Assembly: GCF_000758685.1 (NCBI RefSeq)
Contig: NZ_CP009286.1
Location: 2,448,501 to 2,512,500 of the forward strand
Reading direction: 5' to 3'
DNA from: Paenibacillus stellifer
Lineage (GTDB): Bacteria; Bacillota; Bacilli; Paenibacillales; Paenibacillaceae
DNA length: 64,000 bases
In this document: piece by piece, positions 52,860 to 61,015 of the stretch
Layout of the letters: every line of letters begins with the position of its first letter
How positions within the stretch are numbered: the stretch's first letter is position 1
Translations under genes and position numbers: made by a program
Notes under the pieces: generated by a model
What the model was told of the DNA's origin: nothing
Databases searched by the model: none
What the model saw: only the letters and a program-made list of their open reading frames with translations

Positions 52860-55295
52860 TCAGCCGAGCTCTACGACGACCTGGTGAACGCCGCCGTCAA
52901 GCACCGGAGCGATAATGTTGCCTTCCACAGCCGCGCCGTCAAGCGTCAGGCTAGCCACGCCTTTGGAGACATGGTTAGGGTTCTTGATCTGGATGACGTA
53001 CGTATCACCGCGGAAGACGCGGGTGATTTCGAAGCAGTCCCACTCGGCCGGGATGCAAGGATCGACCTTCAGGCCGTCAAAGTCCGGCTGGATGCCGAGG
53101 ATGGCCTGAGTGATGGCAACATAGTTCCAGGCGGCCGTTCCGGTCAGCCAGGAGTTCTTCGCTTCGCCGTGGCGCACAGCGTCCTTGCCGGCGATCATCT
53201 GCGAGTAAACGTAAGGCTCGGTGCGATGAAGATCGCTGATGTCCTCCAGGTAGGCCGGAGCGATTTTAGAATAGATCTCGAATGCCCGGTCGCCATGTCC
53301 CAGAACGGTTTCGGCGATCATGATCCACGGATTGTTGTGGCAGAAAATGCCCGCGTTCTCCTTGTAGCCCGGCGGGTAGGTGGAGATTTCGCCAAGGTTC
53401 AGGTAGTACTTGGAATATGGCGGCTGCTGAAGCACGATGCCGTATTTGGTGTCGAGGCGCTCCTGTACGGAGGTCATCGACTTCTCGGCCTGGCCGCCCT
53501 CCACGCCGATTCCGGCCATAACGCAGATGCCCTGCGGCTCGATGAAGATCTGGCCTTCTTCGTTCTCCTTGCTGCCGATCTTCTCGCCATAGTGGTCATA
53601 GGCGCGCAGGAACCAGTCGCCGTCGAAGCCGTGGGTCAGCGTCGTCTGCCGCATATCTTCGATCTTCGCTTCGGCGTCCGTCGCCAGAGCCTCTTGGCCG
53701 CGCATCCGGCAGATCCGGGCATAGTCCGGTCCGACAAAGACGAAGAGGCCGGCGATGAATACGGATTCCGCTACGCGTCCTTCGATGTTCGCAGTCGTCT
53801 GGAACGATTCGCCCGGTTCCTTCGAGAAGCAGTTCAGGTTGAGGCAGTCATTCCAGTCGGCGCGTCCGATGAGCGGCAGGCCGTGCGGCCCCAGGTTGTT
53901 CGTAACATGCTCGAAGGAGACCTTCAGATGCTGGAACAGGGTAGCCGTGTTGTCCGGATTGCTGTCGAACGATACCTGCTCATCGAGAATGCTGACATCG
54001 CCGGTCTCCTTGATGTACGCAGCGGTGCCCAGAATCAGCCAGAGCGGGTCGTCGTTGAAGCCGGTGCCGACCTCGTTGTTGCCTTTCTTCGTGAGCGGCT
54101 GGTACTGGTGATAGGCGCTGCCGTCCTCGAACTGGGTGGCGGCGATGTCGAGAATGCGTTCCCGCGCGCGTTCCGGAATCTGGTGCACGAAGCCGAGCAG
54201 ATCCTGGTTGGAGTCGCGGAAGCCCATGCCGCGGCCGATGCCGGATTCGAAGTAGGAGGCGGAGCGGGACATGTTGAAGGTGACCATGCACTGGTACGGG
54301 TTCCAGATGTTGACCATGCGGTTCAGCTTGTCGTCGCCGCTCTGGATCTGGTACTTGGACAGCAGGCCGTCCCAATGGGCGGCGAGGGTTGCCAGAGCCA
54401 CGTCAACCTGCTCGTCGGTGGCGAACTGCTCGATCATGGCAAGCGCCGGCTTCTTGTTGATGACGTTCAGCGCTTCCCACTTGTCTTCTTCCTCGTTCTC
54501 GATGTAGCCGAGCACGAAGATCAGGCTCTGCTCTTCTCCCGGAGCCAATGTCAGATTCAGGGCATGGGAGCCGATCGGCGACCAGCCGCTGGCGACGGAG
54601 TTCGAGGCTTCGCCGTTTGCGACAACCTGCGGCGCATCCAGGCCATTGTACATGCCGAGGAAGGACTCGCGGTCCGTATCGAACCCGTCGAGCGGGCGGT
54701 TGACAGAGTAGAAGGCGTAGTGGTTGCGGCGCTCGCGGTACTCGGTCTTGTGGTAGATGACGGAATCCTTGACTTCAACTTCGCCGGTGCTGAGGTTGCG
54801 CTGGAAGTTGGTCATGTCGTCCTGGGCGTTCCAGAGACAGAATTCGGCGAAGGAGAACAGCTTAACCGATTTCTCCACAGATCCTGTATTCTTGACGACG
54901 AGACGGTGAACTTCCGCATTGTAGCCCATCGGGACAAAAGCCAGCTGGGTCACGGAAATGCCGTTCCGCTCACCGGTAATGGAGGTGTAGCCGAGGCCGT
55001 GGCGGCATTCGTAGAAGTCGAGATCGCGCTTGACCGGCATCCAGCCCGGAGTCCAGAAATCGCCGTTGTCATACAGGTAATAGTAGCGTCCGCCTGTATC
55101 GAGCGGAATGTTGTTGTAGCGGTAGCGGGTCAGTCTTCTCAGGCGGGCGTCGCGATAGAAGGTGTAGCCGCCGGCGGTATTGGAAATCAGGCCGAAAAAC
55201 TGCTCGTTGCCCAGGTAATTGATCCAGGGATAAGGCGTTTTGGGCGTGTTGATTACGTATTCCTTGCGATTGTCGTCAAAGGTTCCGAATTTCAT
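52860..55295 (-). CDS. cellobiose phosphorylase (GH94)
   Basis: 811-residue enzyme of the same length as characterised clostridial cellobiose phosphorylases. It phosphorolyses cellobiose to glucose 1-phosphate and glucose in the cytoplasm. The N-terminal beta-domain starts [20 protein letters not shown]; the (alpha/alpha)6 barrel includes [35 protein letters not shown] (catalytic Asp near residue 480) and [16 protein letters not shown]. The C-terminal [12 protein letters not shown] and DPCIPAEW are conserved. ATG at 55295 follows AAGGGGA. A LacI-type operator (AACGCGCGTT) lies 25 bp before the start, and its regulator gene is upstream on the same strand. No cellobiose transporter is in the window. 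Confidence 0.92.
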   Translation of the reverse strand: MKFGTFDDNRKEYVINTPKTPYPWINYLGNEQFFGLISNTAGGYTFYRDARLRRLTRYRYNNIPLDTGGRYYYLYDNGDFWTPGWMPVKRDLDFYECRHGLGYTSITGERNGISVTQLAFVPMGYNAEVHRLVVKNTGSVEKSVKLFSFAEFCLWNAQDDMTNFQRNLSTGEVEVKDSVIYHKTEYRERRNHYAFYSVNRPLDGFDTDRESFLGMYNGLDAPQVVANGEASNSVASGWSPIGSHALNLTLAPGEEQSLIFVLGYIENEEEDKWEALNVINKKPALAMIEQFATDEQVDVALATLAAHWDGLLSKYQIQSGDDKLNRMVNIWNPYQCMVTFNMSRSASYFESGIGRGMGFRDSNQDLLGFVHQIPERARERILDIAATQFEDGSAYHQYQPLTKKGNNEVGTGFNDDPLWLILGTAAYIKETGDVSILDEQVSFDSNPDNTATLFQHLKVSFEHVTNNLGPHGLPLIGRADWNDCLNLNCFSKEPGESFQTTANIEGRVAESVFIAGLFVFVGPDYARICRMRGQEALATDAEAKIEDMRQTTLTHGFDGDWFLRAYDHYGEKIGSKENEEGQIFIEPQGICVMAGIGVEGGQAEKSMTSVQERLDTKYGIVLQQPPYSKYYLNLGEISTYPPGYKENAGIFCHNNPWIMIAETVLGHGDRAFEIYSKIAPAYLEDISDLHRTEPYVYSQMIAGKDAVRHGEAKNSWLTGTAAWNYVAITQAILGIQPDFDGLKVDPCIPAEWDCFEITRVFRGDTYVIQIKNPNHVSKGVASLTLDGAAVEGNIIAPVLDGGVHQVVVELG

Positions 55296-55319
55296 CAGAA
55301 GAATCCCCTTTCATTTGTG

Positions 55320-55329
55320 AACGCGCGTT
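55320..55329. promoter_or_regulatory. LacI-type operator before cellobiose phosphorylase
   Basis: Core AACGCGCGTT followed by TAT, matching the central part of the 20-bp palindrome before the LacI gene at 56567. It is placed to block transcription of the phosphorylase gene. Confidence 0.65.
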
Positions 55330-55387
55330 TATTTTGAGGTGAAAAAGTTCCCGAAAGTTAAAGGGGTGGCGGTACACCCCCTGCGCC

Positions 55388-55427
55388 GGAAATCCGGCCA
55401 CCCGGTCTTCCGGGTGGCCGGATTTCC
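55388..55427. other. perfect 18-bp hairpin between regulator and phosphorylase genes
   Basis: GGAAATCCGGCCACCCGG and its exact complement around a four-base loop. On the minus strand it follows the LacI stop by 44 bp but has no U tract, so it is not a standard terminator; it may be an attenuating or mRNA-stabilising structure, or a weak terminator. Confidence 0.7.
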
Positions 55428-55470
55428 TTTCGGTACTGCGGTCATCAAGTGATCAACCGTATCGCTTAGC

Positions 55471-56553
55471 TTAAGCCAGTTCGTCATCCTGCGTGCGGTC
55501 CACGAAGGGGCGGGCGCAGGAATCCCGCTCGATCAGACGCGCCGGGAAGCTGAAGGTGCTGAAGGTTGGCTGCCGGGAATCGCACAGCTCCATTACCTTG
55601 TCTACCGCCGCCTTGGACATTTCAAAGATCGGCAGGCGGACGGAGGTGAGCTTCGGGTGAATGCGGGCGGCGAGCTGGACGTCGTCGAAGCCGATGACGG
55701 ACATTTGCTCGGGCACGGAGATGCCGCGCTCGGCAAGCGCTTCAATGGCTGAGATCGCCATATCATCGTTGCTGCTGAAGATCGCCGTCGGCAGCGGTTC
55801 GCCCGAATCCAGCAGCTTGACGACCTCCGCGTAAGCCCTTTCCTTCAGGAATTCGCCGGGAAGAATGAACCGCTCGTTCACGGCGAGGCCGTGCCTGCCC
55901 AGCGTATCGCTGTAGGCCGCGAACCGCTCCCGTCCGGAGTAGGTGCTCATGCTGCCCTGAATAATGCCGATATCCCGGTGGCCGAGAGCGATCAAATACT
56001 CGATCGCTTCCGTGGTGCCCTCATAATCCTTGGAGTTGACGATGGCCAGATGATTCTTGTCAAGATGCTCCGCCATAATCTCCGAGATATCATAATCGAT
56101 CAGGACGAGCGGCGCCTCAAGCGAGACCATTTCCTTGACGATATCGATGTCCTTCTGCGTTCCGACGATAATGCCGCCGTCGATACGCTTCTGGAGAAAC
56201 GCCTGCTTGACCTTGAGAAAGTCGCCTGGCGCATACACGGTATGGATCAGCACATAGCATCCCCGCGAGTTGGAGATATCGACTACCGCGTCGATAAAGG
56301 GCGCGAAATAGCTGTTCTGATAAATCCGCGTCGCGTTCTCCTTCTCGTTCATGCTGATGGCGAACAGGCCGATGGTGTCGGTCTTCTTGCCGGCAAGCGC
56401 GCGGGCGAAGCTGTTCGGCTCGTACTGATGCTGCTCGATTACCTTCAGAACCTTGATCCGTGTCTCTTCAGGGACATTCGGATAGTTGTTGATGACGCGG
56501 GATACCGTGCTGCGTGAGACTCCCGCCAGTTTGGCAATATCTTCGCTGCGCAT
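55471..56553 (-). CDS. LacI-family repressor of the cellobiose phosphorylase gene
   Basis: 360-residue LacI protein. The HTH is MRSEDIAKLAGVSRSTVSRV, followed by the hinge NSFARALAGKKTDTIGL and a periplasmic-binding-like effector domain (LVLIDYDISEIMAEH, SSNDDMAISAIEAL, VIGFDDVQLAAR). ATG at 56553 follows AAGGGGGG. A 20-bp perfect palindrome 14 bp upstream matches the operator core before the phosphorylase gene, so it should repress both itself and that gene, with a beta-glucoside as inducer (inference). It is similar in role to CelR/BglR regulators. Confidence 0.9.
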   Translation of the reverse strand: MRSEDIAKLAGVSRSTVSRVINNYPNVPEETRIKVLKVIEQHQYEPNSFARALAGKKTDTIGLFAISMNEKENATRIYQNSYFAPFIDAVVDISNSRGCYVLIHTVYAPGDFLKVKQAFLQKRIDGGIIVGTQKDIDIVKEMVSLEAPLVLIDYDISEIMAEHLDKNHLAIVNSKDYEGTTEAIEYLIALGHRDIGIIQGSMSTYSGRERFAAYSDTLGRHGLAVNERFILPGEFLKERAYAEVVKLLDSGEPLPTAIFSSNDDMAISAIEALAERGISVPEQMSVIGFDDVQLAARIHPKLTSVRLPIFEMSKAAVDKVMELCDSRQPTFSTFSFPARLIERDSCARPFVDRTQDDELA

Positions 56554-56566
56554 GACATCCCCCCTT

Positions 56567-56586
56567 TCATAAACGCGCGTTTATGA
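56567..56586. promoter_or_regulatory. 20-bp palindromic LacI operator
   Basis: TCATAAACGCGCGTTTATGA, perfectly symmetrical, 14 bp before the LacI start. Its core recurs at 55320 before the phosphorylase gene. Symmetry, central CG and location are typical of LacI/GalR sites. Confidence 0.85.
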
Positions 56587-56690
56587 GTTCATTGTAAGGG
56601 AAGACCGGGGATATTTCAACGGGGATTTTTCAGGTTAGCATTGAGGCATCAGGCGTAGGCGCTTCGGTTAAACGCATAGGTGCTTGCCGC

Positions 56691-57167
56691 CTAGCTCTGT
56701 CTTTTTTGAATGGCATGCACGCCCATAATGACCGCTACAAGTTCATACGAATCCAGCTTCATGCTTGAATTCTCAAGCAGATAGGCGCCCGAGGAGAACC
56801 AGCCGTTCAACTGTGTGAAGGAAGCGACGGCACCGGATTCGTCCGTGACTTCATACTCTCTGGAGAAGACCGGAGAATCAATGTCGTAAATCCCGCGTCC
56901 TTCGGTTTCGTAGGTGAATTTCTTGCCGGACCATGAGAAACGGTCTCTAAGCACCCCGGCGCATCCTCCTTCCGGAGAAGTCACCTCCCATTTGTTCGAG
57001 AAGAAGCGGAAGCTTCCCGCATAGAGCTGCTGGCCCTGCGGGCCGGACACCTCAACCAAAGAATTCAATGCGCTCTTCAAATCAAGAAATCCGATATTCT
57101 CTTCCTGCTCGTTCAGGATTTCCGTAATGCCGGCGCTAAAAAAATTGTCGCGAAAATATAAGTTCAT
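56691..57167 (-). CDS. LURP-one-related/tubby-like beta-barrel protein
   Basis: 158-residue mostly beta protein that starts MNLYFRDNFFSAGITEILN and contains RFFSNKWEVTSPEG, FSWSGKKFTYETEGRGIYD and LDSYELVAVIMGVHAIQK. The pattern of short aromatic strands ending in a single hydrophobic helix fits LURP-one/YxjI-like (tubby-fold) proteins of Bacillales, which have no assigned function. The start is ATG at 57167, with GGGGGG upstream. It is divergent from the SOS-box promoter of the WYL gene; 280 bp separate the two starts, so control by the same boxes is less likely. Confidence 0.6.
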   Translation of the reverse strand: MNLYFRDNFFSAGITEILNEQEENIGFLDLKSALNSLVEVSGPQGQQLYAGSFRFFSNKWEVTSPEGGCAGVLRDRFSWSGKKFTYETEGRGIYDIDSPVFSREYEVTDESGAVASFTQLNGWFSSGAYLLENSSMKLDSYELVAVIMGVHAIQKRQS

Positions 57168-57376
57168 CAAATCGCCCCCCAAGCTGTGGTCCTGTAGTGT
57201 GATACGGCGAAACGAGGTGTGAGGTTGCATGATGCTTCCAAAAGATGGATGATGAAAATGAGGCAGCGTTCCGCCTTCGCTTGAAGCGTAAGAAAGGCGC
57301 AAGCTGCAAGATAATCAGGGTCTTCGGCTTCTCGGTAAACACCCGGAGAATTTTGGAAAATGGCGGCGTCTTACTC

Positions 57377-57434
57377 TTGATTTACGAACAAATGTTTGCC
57401 ATAATGAAGATGTTGATAAGCAAACATTTGTTCG
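57377..57434 (+). promoter_or_regulatory. promoter with two perfect LexA boxes in inverted orientation
   Basis: -35 TTGATT (57377) and -10 CATAAT (57400) are 17 bp apart, and CGAACAAATGTTTG (57385-57398) fills the spacer. A second copy on the opposite strand (57421-57434) lies after the expected transcription start. Both match the Bacillus LexA consensus CGAACRNRYGTTYG at every position. Each is embedded in one arm of a perfect 15-bp inverted repeat (57385-57399 and 57420-57434). The ribosome site GGAGGTG begins immediately after. This should give tight SOS repression of the WYL gene. Confidence 0.85.
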
Positions 57435-57446
57435 GAGGTGCGTTGC

Positions 57447-57647
57447 ATGCCGAGAAAATATATAGGACATACCGTGGAAATCGTATATCTGGACAGTAAG
57501 GGCAAGTTAACCCAGCGGGTCATCACTGTCAACGATATCCGGGGTGGCCTCGTCCGGGCCTCATGCCTGGCTTCGGGAAGTCCACGGTCCTTTCGTCTGG
57601 ACCGGATTTTGGCCTGGCGGCTGGTGAATGGGGCGAAGGCCTCGTGA
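57447..57647 (+). CDS. small WYL-domain protein under SOS control
   Basis: 66-residue protein resembling an isolated WYL domain: a short beta strand IGHTVEIVYLDSKGKLTQR, the ITVNDIRGGLVRASCLA segment and an Arg-rich end SPRSFRLDRILAWRLV. WYL modules bind nucleic acid or signal ligands and often occur in CRISPR and phage-defence regulators; a stand-alone copy has no assigned role. ATG at 57447 follows GGAGGTG. The promoter carries two perfect LexA boxes, so the gene should be induced by DNA damage. No other SOS gene is cotranscribed. Confidence 0.8.
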   Translation: MPRKYIGHTVEIVYLDSKGKLTQRVITVNDIRGGLVRASCLASGSPRSFRLDRILAWRLVNGAKAS

Positions 57648-57736
57648 GCTAAAGATTCTGCGGCTCTCCGGTTTTCTTTGATATCCCGTCAGCTTACAAT
57701 AGGTAGCAGCGGAAGACTGGAGAAGGAGGTACGCTA

Positions 57737-58198
57737 ATGGACATTCGAGTTCTGGAAGGGGCCGAACGGGCGGAGGCAGCCCGGGAAGCCGGGTCTGTCA
57801 TGGTGTCCCGGGGACAACTGCATGTTCTGGAGCATCTGCCGGGTTACTATGCGGCCGACGAGGATGGAAACACGGTGGGAGAAGTCTTTTACCATATTGA
57901 GAACAGGGAGTGCGAAGTTGTGTCGCTGGAGAGCCGGCGGGAGAACAGGGGAGCAGGCACGGAACTGATCGGCGCCGTAGTAAGGCGGGCAAGGGATGAA
58001 GGCTGCACCCGAGTGTGGCTGATCACCTCGAACGACAATACGAGGGCTATCCGGTTCTATCAGAAGAGAGGGCTTGATCTGAAGGCGGTTCACCGGGACG
58101 CTATAACGGAAGCCCGAAAGCTGAAGCCGTCCATTCCCCTTATCGGCATGGATGGTATCCCCATCCGCCATGAGCTTGAATTTGAGCTGACACTGTAG
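57737..58198 (+). CDS. GNAT-family N-acetyltransferase
   Basis: 153-residue GNAT enzyme. It starts MDIRVLEGAERAEAAREAG. Acetyl-CoA motif A is CEVVSLESRRENRGAGTELI, and NDNTRAIRFYQKRGLDLKAV is the motif B helix. The C-terminal ARKLKPSIPLIGMDGIPIRH identifies a common Bacillales subgroup of unknown substrate. ATG at 57737 follows GAAGGAGG. It lies 89 bp after the WYL gene, with no terminator seen between them, so read-through from the SOS promoter is possible. Confidence 0.85.
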   Translation: MDIRVLEGAERAEAAREAGSVMVSRGQLHVLEHLPGYYAADEDGNTVGEVFYHIENRECEVVSLESRRENRGAGTELIGAVVRRARDEGCTRVWLITSNDNTRAIRFYQKRGLDLKAVHRDAITEARKLKPSIPLIGMDGIPIRHELEFELTL

Positions 58199-58281
58199 AA
58201 GGAACTGTCCGCAGAGGCAGGAATATCCAGGGAGGGAGAGAATAGTTTCAAGGAGAACGCTGGCAGGAAAGGAGAGGACAT

Positions 58282-58803
58282 ATGAAGCAAACGGACATCA
58301 GCAGGGCGGATTTCGATGCCGTCCGGGATTATGATTTGGGACGAGCTTGTGTGGAACCGGTATTCCGTCAGATCCGCGGAAAGAGTATGGCGGTTAAGGC
58401 TGAGGCTCTTGCGCAACTAAATGAAGGACAGCGGGCGGTGTGTATGTTCGAGATTCTATACCGCCATGCCGTGAACTCTCCGGAGGAGTATTACGGATGG
58501 ATATCCCATCTGCTGGGTCAGCCCAATATGTGGCAGGAGGTGCTGCAGGGGCTGGAGTTCTTTGCGGATACTACCCTGATTCCGGTGCTGGAGAGAAGCG
58601 AGATCTATCTTCGGGAACGTAATTTACGGCTTGGACGTTCATGGGAGGACAATAAGCTGACCGAACTTGCGCGCGACAATGAATTGAGAAATGCAGTAGG
58701 GGAGCAGCACCGCGAATTCCAGGCCGCCGCCTTGCAATTGCTGGAGACCATCGCGGCGTATATCCGAAGAAAACCGGACGAATTTGTTCGCTTTGTGGAC
58801 TAA
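58282..58803 (+). CDS. conserved hypothetical protein, possibly DUF4375/DMP19-like
   Basis: 173-residue soluble, helical protein. Identifiable segments are RAVCMFEILYRHAVNSPEEY, YGWISHLLGQPNMWQEVLQG and, near the C-terminus, LQLLETIAAYIRRKPDEFVR. The helical layout and the central YYGWISHL block recall DMP19/DUF4375-like immunity-type proteins, but I am not confident. ATG at 58282 has an AGGAAAGGAGAGG tract upstream. It is single, 83 bp after the GNAT gene, and may share its transcript. Confidence 0.55.
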   Translation: MKQTDISRADFDAVRDYDLGRACVEPVFRQIRGKSMAVKAEALAQLNEGQRAVCMFEILYRHAVNSPEEYYGWISHLLGQPNMWQEVLQGLEFFADTTLIPVLERSEIYLRERNLRLGRSWEDNKLTELARDNELRNAVGEQHREFQAAALQLLETIAAYIRRKPDEFVRFVD

Positions 58804-58911
58804 ATCATCCCTATGAAACCTTGGTCCTGTTTTTCTGCATATTGTGACATTTGTCTTAGGATAAAAATACTAGAAAATGCATAATAAACAGAGAATATTG
58901 GAAAAGGGTGG

Positions 58912-59259
58912 ATGATGTTGGGGACTGGAATCAATGTGAATGTTAATGTGCCAGGGCAAAATGGAGCCTCCTATTTCGACGGAGGACTGCTGGAGTATAT
59001 CGGCTGGGCTCTTGTCGGATGGCTCGTAACGGTCTGCACGATCGGAATCTGTTATCCTTGGGCGGTTGTTGTGCTGTACCGCTGGAAAATCGAGCACACC
59101 GTAATCAATGGACAGCGGCTCCGCTTCGACGGAACGGCCATGCAGTTGTTCGGCAACTGGATCAAATGGTGGCTGCTGTGCATCATTACCCTCGGCATTT
59201 ACTCGTTCTGGCTCTCGATTAAGCTGGAACAGTGGAGAGTCAAGCATACATACTTCTAA
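58912..59259 (+). CDS. DUF898-like small membrane protein
   Basis: 115-residue protein with two long hydrophobic segments (IGWALVGWLVTVCTIGICYP and IKWWLLCIITLGIYSFWL). The repeated theme WVVLYRWKIEHT and LEQWRVKHT, with RLRFDGTAMQLFGNW between, matches the DUF898/YjgN family of inner-membrane proteins of unknown function, here as a single short unit. ATG at 58912 follows AAAAGGG. An excellent terminator follows the stop. Confidence 0.75.
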   Translation: MMLGTGINVNVNVPGQNGASYFDGGLLEYIGWALVGWLVTVCTIGICYPWAVVVLYRWKIEHTVINGQRLRFDGTAMQLFGNWIKWWLLCIITLGIYSFWLSIKLEQWRVKHTYF

Positions 59260-59273
59260 TCGCCGGGAACATG

Positions 59274-59311
59274 AAAAGCCCTTCTTCGCAGATGTGCGAA
59301 GAAGGGCTTTT
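59274..59311. terminator. bidirectional terminator
   Basis: Perfect 17-bp stem AAAAGCCCTTCTTCGCA / TGCGAAGAAGGGCTTTT around GATG, between the DUF898 gene and the convergent sugar porter gene. Confidence 0.9.
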
Positions 59312-59375
59312 GGCATGAGCATTTTGCATAAAAATCCACAGGGGAATTTCAAACCAACAATAGATCAGAGTGAAT

Positions 59376-60782
59376 TTATTTCGCCATCCACATCTTTTCC
59401 ATTTCTTCAAGCGATCTTCCCTTCGTCTCGGGAACGGCCCGCCATACGAACAGAAAAGAGAGCAGAGAGGCGATTCCGAAAATCCAGAAGGTATGGGCTG
59501 GACCGGCCGAACCCAGCAATGGCGGAAACAACTGGGATACAAGATAATCACCCGCCCAGAGGGCCATTGAAGCGATTGCGACAGCTTTGCCCCGGATGCG
59601 GTTCGGAAAAATCTCCGACAGCATAACCCATACGACCGGCCCGAGCGATATGGCGAAAGAGGCGACATAAACGAGAATCACGATCAGCACAAGCGGACCG
59701 GAGGTCAAGTCCATTTGAAAAGCGATTCCGATTACAGCCAGGCAGAGGGTCATCAGGGAAGTACCAGTCAGAAGCAGCGCTTTCCGGCCAACCTTGTCAA
59801 TGAGCCATACCGATAAAATGGTGAACAGCACGTTGATTAGTCCGATCCAGATGGTCTGTGTGAGAGAGGCATCTGTACCGAGTCCCATGCCTTTAAATAT
59901 TTCTGGCGCATAATACAGAATGGCGTTGATACCGGTAATATGCTGCATGACAGCAAGTGCGACACCGATGAAGAGGGCTTTCCGAATGCCGGGTTTGAAC
60001 AATTGCTTGAACGAATCGCTCTCGCTCTTGAAAGATTCCTTGATATCGAGAACTTCCTGCTTGGCAGCTTCTTCTCCATGAATCTTAATCAGAATTGGCA
60101 GCGCTTCATACGGCCGGTTCCGCTTGATGAGCCATCTCGGGCTTTCGGGAATGAACAGCATCAGGACCATGAACAGCAGTCCCGGAACGGCCCCGATACC
60201 GAACATCCAGCGCCACGCGGTGGATACGTCCCAAGCGTCGTCACCCATGCCGACAATCCATAGGTTCAAGAAGTACACCAGGAAAATCCCTGTAACAATA
60301 GCCAACTGGTTCAGGGCAACCAGGCGTCCCCGATATTTAGCCGGCGCGATTTCCGCATTATACACAGGGCAGATCGTCGAGGTAATGCCGATGCCGATGC
60401 CGCCAATCATGCGGGCGATAATGTATCCGGTAAAAGTGTCCTGCACTGCAGAGCCGATTGAACCGACAATGAACAGGAAGGCGGCAACGAGCAGCACCTT
60501 TTTTCTCCCGAACCTTTCACTTATATAACCGGAGAGCGCAGCACCTGTGACGCTCCCTACGATTAAGCTGGATACTGCCCAACCCACTTGAAATTCGCTG
60601 AGGGCAAAACGCTGCTGCAGCAGACCGACCGCTCCTGAGACGACTGCAATATCAAAACCGAACAAGATGCCTCCAAGCGCCGCAACGATAGATACCAATG
60701 TAACAAAGAGCATATTGGGTTTATCGTTCTGAAGCGCTTTCGATTGAGGCGTCTCTTTATTGATGACAATAGCCATTTTCAT
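59376..60782 (-). CDS. sugar porter family MFS transporter (XylE/AraE/GalP type)
   Basis: 468-residue twelve-helix sugar/H+ symporter. Hallmarks in order are GGILFGFDIAVVSGAV, SGYISERFGRKKVLLV, RMIGGIGIGITSTICPVYNA with AEIAPAKYRGRL, FIPESPRWLIKR, QHITGINAILYYAPEI and VPETKGRSLEEME. These fit pentose/hexose importers. The start is ATG at 60782 after GGAAGGGAG (an in-frame ATG at 60776 is possible). It lies 230 bp after the response regulator on the same strand, behind a terminator, so it has its own promoter and is the likely target of that two-component system. Confidence 0.9.
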   Translation of the reverse strand: MKMAIVINKETPQSKALQNDKPNMLFVTLVSIVAALGGILFGFDIAVVSGAVGLLQQRFALSEFQVGWAVSSLIVGSVTGAALSGYISERFGRKKVLLVAAFLFIVGSIGSAVQDTFTGYIIARMIGGIGIGITSTICPVYNAEIAPAKYRGRLVALNQLAIVTGIFLVYFLNLWIVGMGDDAWDVSTAWRWMFGIGAVPGLLFMVLMLFIPESPRWLIKRNRPYEALPILIKIHGEEAAKQEVLDIKESFKSESDSFKQLFKPGIRKALFIGVALAVMQHITGINAILYYAPEIFKGMGLGTDASLTQTIWIGLINVLFTILSVWLIDKVGRKALLLTGTSLMTLCLAVIGIAFQMDLTSGPLVLIVILVYVASFAISLGPVVWVMLSEIFPNRIRGKAVAIASMALWAGDYLVSQLFPPLLGSAGPAHTFWIFGIASLLSFLFVWRAVPETKGRSLEEMEKMWMAK

Positions 60783-60977
60783 CAGACTCCCTTCCATTAA
60801 CCTGTCTCTCGAACCTTTCAAGTTGTTCTTGAGATGAAGTATAGCATGCGTGCTGCCTGCGGAAGCTGGCTATCGTCTTCACTAAACGGGTAAATGTAAG
60901 CACTATCTTGACCTCAAGCAGTGAAGCTGAGGGAACGGAGGTGCGGCTAGCATTTTATTATCATGACGGCACATAAA

Positions 60978-61007
60978 AGTCCATGCCGTATGAGCTTGAC
61001 ATGGACT
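60978..61007 (-). terminator. terminator of the sensor operon
   Basis: AGTCCATG / CATGGACT stem followed by four T on the minus strand, just after the response regulator stop. Confidence 0.7.
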
Positions 61008-61015
61008 AGTGCATG

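Noticed and set aside
52851..55337. 828-codon open frame on the plus strand opposite the phosphorylase gene
   Set aside because: It mirrors the GH94 gene codon for codon; openness results from third-position GC bias and the protein has no recognisable domain.
57245..57499. 84-codon frame spanning the SOS promoter
   Set aside because: It runs through the -35, -10 and LexA boxes; the WYL frame has the ribosome site.
60895..60908. CcpA (cre)-like sequence TGTAAGCACTATCT upstream of the sugar porter
   Set aside because: Two consensus positions, including the central CG, are wrong; too weak to list.
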